64,000 nucleotides of DNA. It comes from an uncultured Muribaculaceae bacterium. GTDB taxonomy: Bacteria; Bacteroidota; Bacteroidia; Bacteroidales; Muribaculaceae. Positions 1 through 8,294 of this stretch are shown one piece after another (the stretch's first letter is position 1; each line of letters begins with the position of its first letter). The notes beneath the pieces were generated by a model. That model saw only the letters and a program-made list of their open reading frames with translations. It was not told the origin of the DNA and made no database searches. Made by a program: the position numbers and the translations under genes. The DNA is taken from assembly GCA_958436175.1 (NCBI GenBank), contig CAUBJF010000004.1:1-64000 (forward strand), written 5' to 3'.

Positions 1-77
1 GTGTCCCCGATGACATCAAGAAATTCATCCGGCGCAATGACCTCCCGGTTCCCTCAATACAATTCCCCAACCCGTAA
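1..77 (+). CDS. C-terminal end of an unknown plus-strand gene (partial)
   Basis: An open frame enters from the left edge at base 3 and ends with TAA at 75-77, giving 24 residues that end in PSIQFPNP. It converges on the minus-strand mobilization genes. Nothing identifies the family. The short length means it could be a chance open frame. Confidence 0.3.
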   Translation, partial: VPDDIKKFIRRNDLPVPSIQFPNP

Positions 78-101
78 ACAGTTTTTTCATACAAACCTCC
101 G

Positions 102-126
102 GCCCTCGGCAATCGTTGCCGGGGGC
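102..126 (+). terminator. Hairpin after the partial plus-strand gene
   Basis: An 11-base-pair stem with one G-T pair (102-112 with 116-126) and a three-base loop lies 25 bases after the stop at 77. It has no clear T tract on the plus strand, so it is terminator-like rather than a textbook intrinsic terminator. Confidence 0.35.
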
Positions 127-144
127 TTGTCCGATACCCATGCA

Positions 145-193
145 AAAATAGACAGGCAACCTCCGCAGTGATGTCGAGATAGCCTGTCTCTAT
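145..193 (-). terminator. Terminator of the mobilization operon
   Basis: Read on the minus strand, an 8-base-pair stem (AGACAGGC, 182-189 with 150-157) is followed by TATTTTTG. It lies about 90 bases past the relaxase stop codon, as expected for an intrinsic terminator closing the mob operon. Confidence 0.65.
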
Positions 194-282
194 TATCATG
201 AGTTGTCGTATCGAGGAAATTATTCGTAACGACTATTTAGCAGGAATCAACCGGATTTCTTGTTTGCAATAAAGTGAAAGCA

Positions 283-1500
283 TTATCTTCTGCGTCCTGA
301 TTTCGGAGTTTTGCCGAGACGGGATGCGGCTGCGCGGGCGCATCTGCGGGCACGTTCTATCTCGTCCTCGTCCTTGCGGTCGCGCCAGTTGTCATCGTTG
401 GACGAACCGCCTCCGCCGCTGCCGGTTGAAACGGTGTCGAGTGCCGTCAGACCAACGAACAGGGCAACAGCCATGTCGGTAAGCTCCTGCCAGTTTACAA
501 TCTCGCGGTAGTCAAATTCATCATCAAATATCTGCATGACATCGTTTGGAATGTAGAACTGAGAAGTTTTGCCTTCATGTGTAAGCTCGTATCTCGATGT
601 TCCTTCTAGCCAAGAGGAATAATCCGTAACTTGTTTGTCAGGAGATACAACGGGCTTTGATACAACAGGCGCATCCGACTTTGTTCCGGCGTTCTTGACT
701 GGCTGCTTCGCCTTCGCTGCGGACTGACTGTGAAGTTTATTCCATGTGTTTTCAATCCTCGAAGCCGTCAGCTTACGCCCGGTGCCAAGTTCGGATGCCT
801 TGAAGGTGGCTTTACCTTTTCCGATAGAATAACCGTAAACGCCTTTCTTGCCGGGTCGTATCATAATAGTATAACCTTTTGCCCGGATCCGTGCTGCATA
901 ATCACTCCATGACCATGACGGCATTGCACGCAGAATATCCATAAGGTCGTCGGCAACCTTATCGGCGTTCATCCTGTGTATTTCGGCGGCTGTTATCCAG
1001 CCTCGCCGAAGAGCCACGTTCTGTGCTGCCTCCTGCGCGCGGATGTGAATGTTGTGGTCGTTGTTGGTCTTGCCGTCGCGGTCTTTCCGGCACACTGCGG
1101 CGTGAAGATGCGGGATGCCGCTGTCGGATTCATAATGAAGCCAGACAGTGTAGCGGCTGTTTGCAATGTTTGTCTTATGCGAATACACCTTACCGTTTTC
1201 ATCCTCCAGCTCTATCTTGTCGAACTCCCTCACAAAGTCGTCCCACAGCTTCTGCCAGTCCTGCATGGTGAAGTTTTCGGTGTGTTCTCTGCCGGGACAG
1301 ATTTCCATCCGGATAACACTCTTCTTCATCGGCGCACCGGCTTTCATCAGATCCCAGATGCCCATTGCATCAAGCTCGCACGGAAGAAGATTGTCCTTGA
1401 CACGATAGATCAATTCCGGATTTTCCTTGTTCTTCGACTCGCCGGATATGTATCTTATACAGTTGATGCCGTGACTTATTGATGCTGCCTTCGCTACCAT
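283..1500 (-). CDS. Relaxase / mobilization nuclease
   Basis: This 405-residue protein is expected to nick the element at oriT and stay bound to the 5' end of the strand being transferred. The N-terminal half carries the histidine cluster of relaxases: H131 and H133 in GIPHLHAAV, then H149 and H152 in NDHNIHIRA. A start resembling SHGINxIRYISGES recalls Bacteroides mobilization proteins such as those of small mobilizable transposons; this is from memory, not a search. The C-terminal part is low complexity, with a Gly/Ser-rich run near residues 365-373 and a basic tail. The start overlaps the end of the MobA-like gene by 7 bases, implying translational coupling. Confidence 0.85.
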   Translation of the reverse strand: MVAKAASISHGINCIRYISGESKNKENPELIYRVKDNLLPCELDAMGIWDLMKAGAPMKKSVIRMEICPGREHTENFTMQDWQKLWDDFVREFDKIELEDENGKVYSHKTNIANSRYTVWLHYESDSGIPHLHAAVCRKDRDGKTNNDHNIHIRAQEAAQNVALRRGWITAAEIHRMNADKVADDLMDILRAMPSWSWSDYAARIRAKGYTIMIRPGKKGVYGYSIGKGKATFKASELGTGRKLTASRIENTWNKLHSQSAAKAKQPVKNAGTKSDAPVVSKPVVSPDKQVTDYSSWLEGTSRYELTHEGKTSQFYIPNDVMQIFDDEFDYREIVNWQELTDMAVALFVGLTALDTVSTGSGGGGSSNDDNWRDRKDEDEIERARRCARAAASRLGKTPKSGRRR

Positions 1501-1916
1501 GACGGTTCCTGTTCCTTGTCCGTTTCAGATGATGTTCCCGGTACGCGGTTCGGGGAGAAATATCTGTTGATTATATCGGTGATGAGTTCAGAAGTCCTGT
1601 GGAGGCGTACCAACGCCTCAGTCATCCACGGCTGGTTGCGGAACATCGCCATGCGCTCGTGCTTCGGCATGGCGTTCAGCATCGAGGTATATTTGGCATA
1701 GTCGCTGCGGGCGATTATAAGCTCGTCGCGGACTTTGGTCTGCGCAAATGTCAGACTGGCTTTCGGTTTGTAGCCGTAGGCCCGTGACAGCAGGTATTCG
1801 CTGCGGTTCATCCCGCATTGGGCGGCGAGGCCCTCTATCCGTTTCCTCTGCGATTCGTTCACACGGAACGACATGGTAGAACGGCGACGGCCACTGTTTT
1901 CATTAGGTTTGTTCAT
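1494..1916 (-). CDS. MobA-like accessory mobilization protein (ribbon-helix-helix type)
   Basis: This 140-residue basic protein has an N-terminal segment (about residues 14-50, MSFRVNESQRKRIEGLA then MNRSEYLLSRA) of the pattern seen in ribbon-helix-helix relaxosome proteins that bind oriT and recruit the relaxase. The long helical C-terminal part would contact the relaxase. It directly precedes and overlaps the relaxase gene, the usual order in Bacteroides mobilizable elements. The assignment rests on this pattern and the context. Confidence 0.75.
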   Translation of the reverse strand: MNKPNENSGRRRSTMSFRVNESQRKRIEGLAAQCGMNRSEYLLSRAYGYKPKASLTFAQTKVRDELIIARSDYAKYTSMLNAMPKHERMAMFRNQPWMTEALVRLHRTSELITDIINRYFSPNRVPGTSSETDKEQEPSW

Positions 1917-2189
1917 CGGAAGTTATAAGTCGGTTATGAGAATCTTATAAATGATACTGATTATTATAAAGGTCATCGGTGCGAGCCTGCGAGCGGCGTC
2001 CCGTTGCCCTGTGCGGCAACGCAAGAGAGCCGTGTATGCAGTGACCGACAGGGAGTGTAATACAGCGGCATATCTTGCAACGAAATCCCTGTTCCCTGCT
2101 TTCCTGCGGCTTAAGACATACGGCTAACCGTGGGTTAACTATGGGGCAACCCGCAACCCGGAAGATTCACCGTATCGGCTGCCGGAAGC
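1917..2189. other. Non-coding region upstream of the mob genes: candidate oriT
   Basis: This gene-free stretch of 273 bases precedes the MobA-like/relaxase pair. It holds a perfect 7-base inverted repeat, CGTTGCC (2002-2008) and GGCAACG (2015-2021), with a 6-base loop, just downstream of a repeated GCGAGC. A second short symmetric site, AACC-GTG-GGTT, lies near 2127. oriT of Bacteroides mobilizable elements typically lies just upstream of the mob genes and contains such repeats. The nick site cannot be located from sequence alone. Confidence 0.45.
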
Positions 2190-2627
2190 TCAGTCCGCAT
2201 TGAAAAAGGCGGGGTTGCGGATATAAGGCTTGTCAGGGCGGCTCCAACCCAGTACGGAGGGGAATGTCATCACCGACCCTACAAGTGAACGGTTCGTGTA
2301 GATAAGCCCGGCCTGTTCCATCCTGTCAAGGAGATTGCGCAATCGGGTCCGGTTCATCTGCCATTGCTCCGCGAGGCGAAGCTCCGAATACTGAGCCTGT
2401 CCAGGTCGCAATGCCAGAGGGCGGCGGAAGTCGTCTGACACTTTCGCATTTACAGCCATTCTTGACAGCAGGTCGTAAAATAGCGTAATATTGGAAATCT
2501 TGTCGCCGCGTTTGTTCTCGGTGGCGCCGCTAAGTAGATTCATCACCTCGGTAGTCATTCTGAAAGTAATGATTTCAAAGCGCGACGGTATTTGAAATTT
2601 GTATGTTTCCTTGGATAGTTTGTTCAT
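2190..2627 (-). CDS. Unknown protein with winged-helix-like C-terminal region
   Basis: This is a 145-residue protein of unknown function. Residues about 85-135 (SELRLAEQWQMNRTRLRNLL, then DRMEQAGLIYTNRS) resemble a winged-helix DNA-binding segment with its recognition helix and wing. It lies between the excisionase-like gene and the mob pair, where replication or control genes of such elements are found. A role in regulation or replication initiation is inference only. Confidence 0.55.
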   Translation of the reverse strand: MNKLSKETYKFQIPSRFEIITFRMTTEVMNLLSGATENKRGDKISNITLFYDLLSRMAVNAKVSDDFRRPLALRPGQAQYSELRLAEQWQMNRTRLRNLLDRMEQAGLIYTNRSLVGSVMTFPSVLGWSRPDKPYIRNPAFFNAD

Positions 2628-2761
2628 GTGTACTTGTTTGCATAGATAGTGTAACCAAAATGTTGCCGGATAGAAGAGCCAACTTTAGATGAAATGAATC
2701 TGAAATTATTCTTTGTATGTTCTCGCTATCCGCGCAACACTCCGGTTCACGGTTAAAACTG

Positions 2762-3238
2762 TTACTTCCCTGACATTGATGAGTTGTAGAACTGTATCAT
2801 CCTCACGCCCTCGTCAATGTCGGTCTTGCATCGTGCGATTTCACTTACGGTGAACATCGCCGCCGTCATCTCCTCCTTGTCGAGATAGCGGATAGCAGAT
2901 TTGACAAGCTGACGGGCCCGCGACTGGCGGTGTTCCGAAAGCTCCTGCACGGACATCTCCTTCCTGTTCGTTCCGGAGTTGAGAAAGAGATTGAGACGGT
3001 GACGGTCGGAACCTTTCACCGTTGCCGCCTCCTGATTGTCCGCGCCGATTGCGATACACGCCGCAAGCGCGTCCGCCTCATGCATGCCGAGCGAGGATAA
3101 CAGTTTGCGCTCTATCTGAATTATCTGCGATTCTTCAATCGTTTTGCTCTTTCTCTCCTTACGGGGAAGTGCCGGAGCATCCATCGCTTCGATGGTCTGT
3201 TCCACATTCTGAATAGTAGGTTTGGTTGTTTCTGTCAT
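2762..3238 (-). CDS. Hypothetical protein of the mobilizable element
   Basis: This 158-residue, soluble, highly charged protein is not recognised. The N-terminal 35 residues are rich in Pro, Thr and Lys and probably disordered; the remainder is predicted helical by its pattern of Leu, Ala and charged residues. It lies 18 bases downstream of the excisionase-like gene on the same strand and probably shares its transcript. It may be an element-specific accessory or regulatory factor. Confidence 0.55.
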   Translation of the reverse strand: MTETTKPTIQNVEQTIEAMDAPALPRKERKSKTIEESQIIQIERKLLSSLGMHEADALAACIAIGADNQEAATVKGSDRHRLNLFLNSGTNRKEMSVQELSEHRQSRARQLVKSAIRYLDKEEMTAAMFTVSEIARCKTDIDEGVRMIQFYNSSMSGK

Positions 3239-3256
3239 GATATATAAGAATTTTGG

Positions 3257-3496
3257 TTATGGTCTGATACTGTTTTTGAGAATGTAGGCCTGTGCCTGAC
3301 TTTCGATTTCCTCGTCCGTGGCGACGCGGACGCTGCGCTGCCACCTGTCGAGGTCTTCGGGGTCGAAGTAGCAGAGCTTGCCTCCCGGCTTGTAGTACGG
3401 GATGACACGGCGCATCATCAGCTTGTAGAGATAGCTGAGCTTGATTCCGAGGTATTCGGCCGCCTCGGTCGGCGTTAACATACTTGGTTTTGTCAT
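3257..3496 (-). CDS. Excisionase-like helix-turn-helix protein
   Basis: This 79-residue protein consists almost entirely of a MerR-like/excisionase helix-turn-helix (LTPTEAAEYLGIKLSYLYKL, then a wing ending in YFDPEDLDRW). Such proteins bend DNA at attachment sites and bias tyrosine recombinases towards excision, or act as local regulators. It lies downstream of the two integrases, separated by a 304-base gap that contains its own likely promoter at 3551-3580. Confidence 0.75.
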   Translation of the reverse strand: MTKPSMLTPTEAAEYLGIKLSYLYKLMMRRVIPYYKPGGKLCYFDPEDLDRWQRSVRVATDEEIESQAQAYILKNSIRP

Positions 3497-3800
3497 TAAG
3501 ATTCCTGTTGGTTATGAAATTATTTATGATTGGTTTTCTTGTTCGGACTGCAAAGCTATAATACAGGAATGGAAATCAAACGAAGATGACTGTATAAGCG
3601 ACTGTCTTTTAAGCTTATCTATGAAAATCGCAAAATCGGCACCGATTTTCGGCACTCGTTCACACGGTAACAGTGATTTACAGATGAAATGGCAGGGCAA
3701 GAAAAATCCCCATGCCGGACAAGGCACAGGGAAGAAAATCAAGCTATCTTATTTCTCTAACAAACAGGGAACAGATGGCTATAAAAGGTGATTTGCTGTA
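3497..3800. other. 304-base gap between int and xis genes, with an inverted repeat
   Basis: No convincing gene is seen here; a plus-strand open frame of 116 codons has no supporting features. The stretch holds the promoter listed separately and a tight inverted repeat, AAAATCGG (3632-3639) and CCGATTTT (3642-3649), with a two-base centre. The repeat could be a regulator operator or a recombination-directionality site; no T tract supports a terminator. Confidence 0.5.
3551..3580 (-). promoter_or_regulatory. Bacteroidota-type promoter for the excisionase-like gene
   Basis: On the minus strand, TAGCTTTG (3551-3558) matches the TAnnTTTG -7 element and TTTG (3577-3580) lies 18 bases upstream. The -7 element is 55 bases from the start codon at 3496. 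Confidence 0.5.
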
Positions 3801-4943
3801 TTATTCAAAAGCCTTGTCAATCCGGCTCACGGCATCATCTTTCTTCTGGTCAACAATTTTTCCGTAGATCTGAGTCGTCTTCACATTGGCGTGACCAAGC
3901 AGCTTCGATACTGTATAAAGGTCTGCGCCGAGTGTCAGCAGCATGGTGGCGAAGGTATGCCTTGATGTATGGAACGTGACATGCTTTGACAGTCCGGCTT
4001 CCTTCGCCCATGCTTTTATAAGGTCGTTCAGATACTGTCCTTTCGGCAGCCGTGCAAAAACATTGTCGCTGTCGGCGGCATCGCCACGCTCCGGCATCCA
4101 TGCCGTCGCCTGTTTTGAAAGAGGGAGATAGTTCGGTGTCGCGGTCTTCTTCATGACGATTCCGACACGCCATATATCGCCGTCGCGCACAAGGTCTTTC
4201 CATTTGAGCGCATATACATCGCTCAAGCGCAGACCGCAGTAGCATGAGAACATGAAGGCGCGCTTGACAATCTCATGTGAACACTCAGTAGCTATAAGAG
4301 TCCTGATTTCGTCGATTGACAAGTATTCCCTCTTGCTTTCGGGTGCTTTGATACGTTCCTGCGGAGTAAGACGATTCACCGGATTGTCGGGAATCACATC
4401 AGCCTGCACAGCGGCGTTGAGTGCGGAATTGAAAATACCGAAATAGCTACGCTGGGTATATGGGGCAATCGGTTTTCCTTGCGGCGTGCGATAATCGTTG
4501 CGAAGGAAGTCTATGAAGCCGAGAAGAAACTCCTTGTTGACATCTTTCATCCTCGTGCCTTTGCGATATTGCTCAAGTAACCGTTTGACTTTCTTGACAA
4601 TCTTCATGCCCCGTGCGCCGTTCTTCTCTCTGTCTTCCTTATAGGTGTCGAGCCAGTCGGAAACGAGGATGCCGGCACGTTTGGAAACATGGCGCAACGA
4701 AGCCCTGTCTTCGGTAAGCTGGATTATACGCTGTGACTTTATCTTCTCGGCTGCCGCCATCGTGGTACGGTTCTGTTCCTTGATATTGGCGTTCAGTTCG
4801 GGGAGAATGTAAAGCTTTAGGTATTCGTAGTTTCGCTTGCCGTCAACATATATGTCAAGGTATATCGACTTTGAGCCGTTTGCGAGCTTCTTGAATCGCA
4901 TCCTTACCGGCTCTTTTAATTTGGTAGTTCTTGGTCTTGCCAT
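3801..4943 (-). CDS. Tyrosine recombinase (integrase), first of a tandem pair
   Basis: This 380-residue phage-type integrase would catalyse site-specific strand exchange for integration or excision. It has an N-terminal arm-binding region (residues 1-60), a SAM-like core-binding domain (about 90-185) and a catalytic domain (about 205-375). The catalytic residues are all visible: R239 in CGLRLSD, a lysine at 265/266, H325 and R328 in HTSRHT, H351 in LLGHANVKTTQIY and the nucleophile Y360. It lies 71 bases downstream of a related recombinase on the same strand. No sign of truncation. Confidence 0.93.
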   Translation of the reverse strand: MARPRTTKLKEPVRMRFKKLANGSKSIYLDIYVDGKRNYEYLKLYILPELNANIKEQNRTTMAAAEKIKSQRIIQLTEDRASLRHVSKRAGILVSDWLDTYKEDREKNGARGMKIVKKVKRLLEQYRKGTRMKDVNKEFLLGFIDFLRNDYRTPQGKPIAPYTQRSYFGIFNSALNAAVQADVIPDNPVNRLTPQERIKAPESKREYLSIDEIRTLIATECSHEIVKRAFMFSCYCGLRLSDVYALKWKDLVRDGDIWRVGIVMKKTATPNYLPLSKQATAWMPERGDAADSDNVFARLPKGQYLNDLIKAWAKEAGLSKHVTFHTSRHTFATMLLTLGADLYTVSKLLGHANVKTTQIYGKIVDQKKDDAVSRIDKAFE

Positions 4944-5014
4944 TGGAGAGTTGTATTATAAGAGGTAAAAATATGGATGATTTATCGGACTGATTGAAAA
5001 ATTCATTGCGTCAG

Positions 5015-6139
5015 CTACCATTCGATGCCGTCGGCGAGACATACGGCGTTGTCCTTTGCCTCGTCGATAATCCTGGCGTATATCTGGGTAGGCTTCACGC
5101 TGGAATGTCCGAGCATCTTCGACACTGTATAAATGTCGGTTCCCAAAGTCAGCAGTATTGTTGCGAAGGTATGCCTTGAGGTATGAAAAGTGACGGTCTT
5201 GGTTATCCCTGCGGCTTTCATCCACCTCTTCAGATGATGGGAAATGGACGGTCTTTTAAGAGAAGGGAAAACAAATTCGCCAGTCTTTTCCGGCATCCAT
5301 TTCATCGCCTGTGCGCTCAACGGTATATGTAGGACACGTTGGTTCTTGCTTGCCACGATTCCGATTTTCCACCGGCCGCCGTCATTGGTGATGCTTTCCC
5401 ATTTGAGGCTGATTACATCGCCCAATCGCAGACCGCAGAAACATGAAAACAGGTAGGCTCGCTTTACAGTCTCGTTATTGCAGGGAGTGGCGATAAGGGC
5501 TTTGACCTCGTCAATCGTCAGGTATTCGCGTTTGCTCACATCATTCTTTGGCTTCTCATTTCGAGATAGGCAGTTCCACGGATTAGAGCCGATTCGGTCA
5601 GCTTGCACAGCCATATTGAGCGAACAAGAGAGGTAACCACAAAAATTGAAAATTGATTTCGGACTGAGCTGCCTCCCTTGTTTGGTAAGGTACTCATTGC
5701 GAAGATACGTTATAAATCTCAGACAGAAATCCTTGTCAACATCCTTGAGTTTTGTAGTATCGTCAAACTTTGCGAGAATTTTACGGTAGCACCTGATGCG
5801 GGGAATTGCTTTGATGCCGCGCCGCTCCTGCTCGTCGATAAAAAAGTCAAACCACTCCAGCATTGTAACCGGATGCTCTTCTGCAACCGGAGCTGTCTTC
5901 GATGAAAAATATTCGTCGATTCGCTGATGCAAGAGGTCATTCGCCTTGCGCATGGTGCGGGCGTTTTCCCTTCGGGCTTTCTCGTTTGTCTCGGCTATGA
6001 GGAACAGCCCCGTGTTCTCATAGTGATGCTTCCCGTCATAAAAATGGTCTATAAGGATAGCCTTGCGGTCTCCGGCTCTTTTTTGGAACCGCAGGTTTAT
6101 CGGCACATTCCCTGCTATTTGTTTCCTGTTTCTTCCCAT
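5015..6139 (-). CDS. Tyrosine recombinase (integrase), second of a tandem pair
   Basis: This 374-residue tyrosine recombinase is clearly related to its neighbour at 3801-4943 but differs throughout. Catalytic residues R238 (CGLRLGD), K265, H319 and R322 (HTSRHT), H345 (MLGHSSVKPTQIY) and Y354 are intact. It is the outermost element gene on the chromosome side, so it is the better candidate for the integrase that acts at the right end. Both enzymes look functional, so they may act together or serve different sites. Confidence 0.93.
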   Translation of the reverse strand: MGRNRKQIAGNVPINLRFQKRAGDRKAILIDHFYDGKHHYENTGLFLIAETNEKARRENARTMRKANDLLHQRIDEYFSSKTAPVAEEHPVTMLEWFDFFIDEQERRGIKAIPRIRCYRKILAKFDDTTKLKDVDKDFCLRFITYLRNEYLTKQGRQLSPKSIFNFCGYLSCSLNMAVQADRIGSNPWNCLSRNEKPKNDVSKREYLTIDEVKALIATPCNNETVKRAYLFSCFCGLRLGDVISLKWESITNDGGRWKIGIVASKNQRVLHIPLSAQAMKWMPEKTGEFVFPSLKRPSISHHLKRWMKAAGITKTVTFHTSRHTFATILLTLGTDIYTVSKMLGHSSVKPTQIYARIIDEAKDNAVCLADGIEW

Positions 6140-6233
6140 ATCGAGAGAGGTTTGTGTATTAGAAAAATTCTATATAAATTCGTGACACGTTTCCGATGTT
6201 TTCCTATTCTTAACACGGTATTTGTCAGTACGG

Positions 6234-6241
6234 CAAAGTTA
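6234..6241 (-). promoter_or_regulatory. Possible -7 element upstream of the integrases
   Basis: On the minus strand TAACTTTG matches TAnnTTTG, 95 bases before the integrase start. The nearest upstream TTTG (6254-6257) is only 12 bases away, so the promoter is incomplete by the usual spacing. Confidence 0.3.
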
Positions 6242-6372
6242 CAAAATTAATTCCAAATCCATCTCACTTTGGGAAACAAAAATGGCACTTAAAAGCGCAA
6301 TTCTTGGAAATCATCGGAATTTGTTCAAAATTATAATAAACTAATATTAAGCCTTTTAATTATATTCTCCCT

Positions 6373-6404
6373 CCCATTATTTCCCTTATTTTCGCTATAA
6401 TGGG
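6373..6404. repeat. Inverted repeat near the presumed right end of the element
   Basis: CCCATTAT (6373-6380) and ATAATGGG (6397-6404) form a perfect 8-base inverted repeat with a 16-base centre in AT-rich sequence between the integrases and the chromosomal side. It could belong to the attachment site or be a weak terminator for the ORF at 6407-6718. There is no second copy in the window to test this. Confidence 0.3.
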
Positions 6405-6406
6405 TA

Positions 6407-6718
6407 TTATTCTACACTGTCATATTCAATATAAATCGGTGCTTCGGAAGGTAATGTTTTCCACGCAGATTGACTTGCGTACCGGTAACGTGTCTTTCCT
6501 GTCAGTGGCTTTGATTTCATGACGAATAGTTCATTGAAGAAATTCTCAAGAAATTCAAGCTCAACGTAGTAGCTTCCCTCATCCAACATTATTTCTCCGG
6601 GAAACGTATATGTAAAGGATCCATTTACAAGCTTGGACTTATTATATTCAACCAACAGGTAACACCTATAAATCCTATCAGGGAACAGACGGTATAACGG
6701 GTTGGTGATTTCATACAA
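6407..6718 (-). CDS. Small ORF without ATG, possibly a 5'-truncated gene
   Basis: The frame encodes about 103 residues from a TTG codon (start YEITNPLYRLF) and is open back to a stop at 6740-6742, with no ATG anywhere. The composition, rich in Tyr, Phe and Glu, looks like a real beta-rich soluble domain, but no family is recognised. Its position between a mobile element and the cysS terminator, together with the missing start, suggests a remnant of a longer gene cut by insertion or deletion. It could also be a true small gene using TTG. Confidence 0.35.
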   Translation of the reverse strand: MYEITNPLYRLFPDRIYRCYLLVEYNKSKLVNGSFTYTFPGEIMLDEGSYYVELEFLENFFNELFVMKSKPLTGKTRYRYASQSAWKTLPSEAPIYIEYDSVE

Positions 6719-6750
6719 AATTACCGGAAATGAATTTGATTAGGGATTAT

Positions 6751-6809
6751 TATAAAAACACACCGGCGGCACGCGTCATGGAGGAGGACGGGGCCGCCGG
6801 AGGTGTTTT
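6751..6809 (-). terminator. Intrinsic terminator of the cysS operon
   Basis: Read on the minus strand, a long GC-rich stem (6793-6809 with 6755-6770, core CCGGCGGC/GCCGCCGG) is followed at once by TGTTTTTATAATAA. It starts 10 bases past the cysS stop codon. Confidence 0.85.
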
Positions 6810-6818
6810 AGGTAGCAT

Positions 6819-8294
6819 TTATTGCAGTGACCATTCGACACCGTTCTTGGTGTCCTTGACTGAGAAGCCTATTTCGGCCATGCGGTTGCGGATAAGGTCG
6901 GATGTGGCCCAGTCTTTCTTGGCCTTTGCTTCGGCACGTATCTGCAGCAGCAGGTCGACGGCCTCCTCGTAGGGCTTGAGGGCTTTGCCGCCCTCGGCCT
7001 GCTCGACGCGTATGCCGAGGATCTCGATGAGGAAGGTGTCCATGAATGCCTTGAGGCGGTCGATGTCTTCCTGTGTGGCCGTGGCCGCACCATCGTTGAC
7101 CTGGTTGATGAGACGCACGGCGTCGAAGAGCACGCCGATAACCACAGGCGTGTTGAGATCGTCGTCCATGGCCTCGTAGGCGCGTTCGGTCAGGCCGTCG
7201 AGCGATATCGTCGATGTCTCGGAGGGTTTGAGGTCCTGCAGCCGGCGATAGCCTTCGAGCATGCGCTGAAGGGCTTTCTCGGAGCTCTGCAGGGCTTCGT
7301 TGCTGAAGTCGACGGTACCGCGGTAGTGGGCCTGGAGGATGAAGAAACGTATCGTCATCGGCGAGTATGGCTGTGCGAGGAGCTTGTGGCTGCCCGTGAA
7401 AAATTCGTCAAGGGTGATGAAGTTGCCAAGGCTCTTGCCCATCTTCTTGCCGTTGATGGTAATCATGTTGTTGTGCATCCAGTAGTGGACGGTGGGCTCG
7501 CCGTTGTGGGCCACGGACTGCGCTATCTCGCATTCGTGGTGCGGGAATTTGAGGTCCATGCCGCCGCCGTGGATGTCGAAATGACTGCCGAGGTACTTCT
7601 CGCTCATTGTCGAACATTCGAGATGCCATCCGGGGAACCCTTCGCTCCAGGGCGAGGGCCAGTGCATGATGTGTTCGGGTGCAGCCTTCTTCCATAGGGC
7701 GAAGTCGGTCGGGTTGTGCTTCTCGGACTGACCGTCGAGCTCCCGCGTGGTGGCGAGGAGTTCGTCGATGTTGCGGCCAGAGAGTCTGCCGTAGCCGTAT
7801 TCGCGGTTGAACTTGGGTACATCAAAATATACCGAACCCTCGCTTTCATAGGCATAACCGCTTTCGAGAATCTTCTTGATGTACTCTATCTGTTCGATGA
7901 TATGTCCCGAGGCGTGGGGCTCGATGGACGGAGGGAGCACGTTGAGCGCGTCCATGGCCTTGTGGTAGCGGTTGAGGTAATACTGCACCACTTCCATAGG
8001 CTCGAGCTGCTCGAGGCGCGCCTTTTTGGCAATCTTGTCCTCGCCGTCGTCGGCATCATGCTCGAGGTGGCCTACGTCGGTGATATTGCGGACGTAGCGC
8101 ACCTTGTAGCCCAGATGCGTCAGGTAGCGGTACACGATGTCGAAAGTTATGGCCGGGCGTGCATGCCCGAGGTGTCCGTCACCGTAGACGGTGGGACCGC
8201 AGACATACATGCCGACGTTGGGGGCATGAAGGGGCTTGAAGAGCTCTTTCTGCCGGGAGAGAGAGTTGTAGATTGTCAGATTGTTGGCTTTCAT
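6819..8294 (-). CDS. cysS: Cysteinyl-tRNA synthetase
   Basis: This 491-residue class I synthetase charges tRNA-Cys in the cytoplasm. The N-terminal catalytic fold shows the zinc ligand Cys32 (YVCGPTVYG), the HIGH-type motif HLGH at 41-44, the WHLECS zinc/substrate motif and the KMSKS-type motif KKMGKS near 284-288. The C-terminal DALR-like helical domain follows from about residue 350. Length is normal for the family. Its start codon overlaps the stop of the DUF3467 gene by 4 bases, so translation is probably coupled. It is the last gene of the unit that begins at the C69 dipeptidase. Confidence 0.97.
   Translation of the reverse strand: MKANNLTIYNSLSRQKELFKPLHAPNVGMYVCGPTVYGDGHLGHARPAITFDIVYRYLTHLGYKVRYVRNITDVGHLEHDADDGEDKIAKKARLEQLEPMEVVQYYLNRYHKAMDALNVLPPSIEPHASGHIIEQIEYIKKILESGYAYESEGSVYFDVPKFNREYGYGRLSGRNIDELLATTRELDGQSEKHNPTDFALWKKAAPEHIMHWPSPWSEGFPGWHLECSTMSEKYLGSHFDIHGGGMDLKFPHHECEIAQSVAHNGEPTVHYWMHNNMITINGKKMGKSLGNFITLDEFFTGSHKLLAQPYSPMTIRFFILQAHYRGTVDFSNEALQSSEKALQRMLEGYRRLQDLKPSETSTISLDGLTERAYEAMDDDLNTPVVIGVLFDAVRLINQVNDGAATATQEDIDRLKAFMDTFLIEILGIRVEQAEGGKALKPYEEAVDLLLQIRAEAKAKKDWATSDLIRNRMAEIGFSVKDTKNGVEWSLQ

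Larger units (their letters stand above)
1..6404. mobile_element. Right-hand part of an integrated mobilizable element
   Basis: All genes from 283 to 6139 lie on the minus strand and have mobile-element functions: two tyrosine recombinases, an excisionase-like HTH protein, two proteins of unknown function, a ribbon-helix-helix-like mobilization protein and a relaxase. Housekeeping genes begin at 6819 (cysS), so the right junction lies between the second integrase start at 6139 and about 6750. The left end is outside the window, so no pair of att repeats can be shown. No conjugative transfer (tra) genes are seen here, which suggests transfer in trans, but such genes could lie further left. Confidence 0.8.

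Noticed and set aside
3441..3791. 116-codon plus-strand ORF in the int-xis gap
   Set aside because: It overlaps the xis start and its promoter, shows no family pattern and has no promoter; the gap is better read as regulatory.
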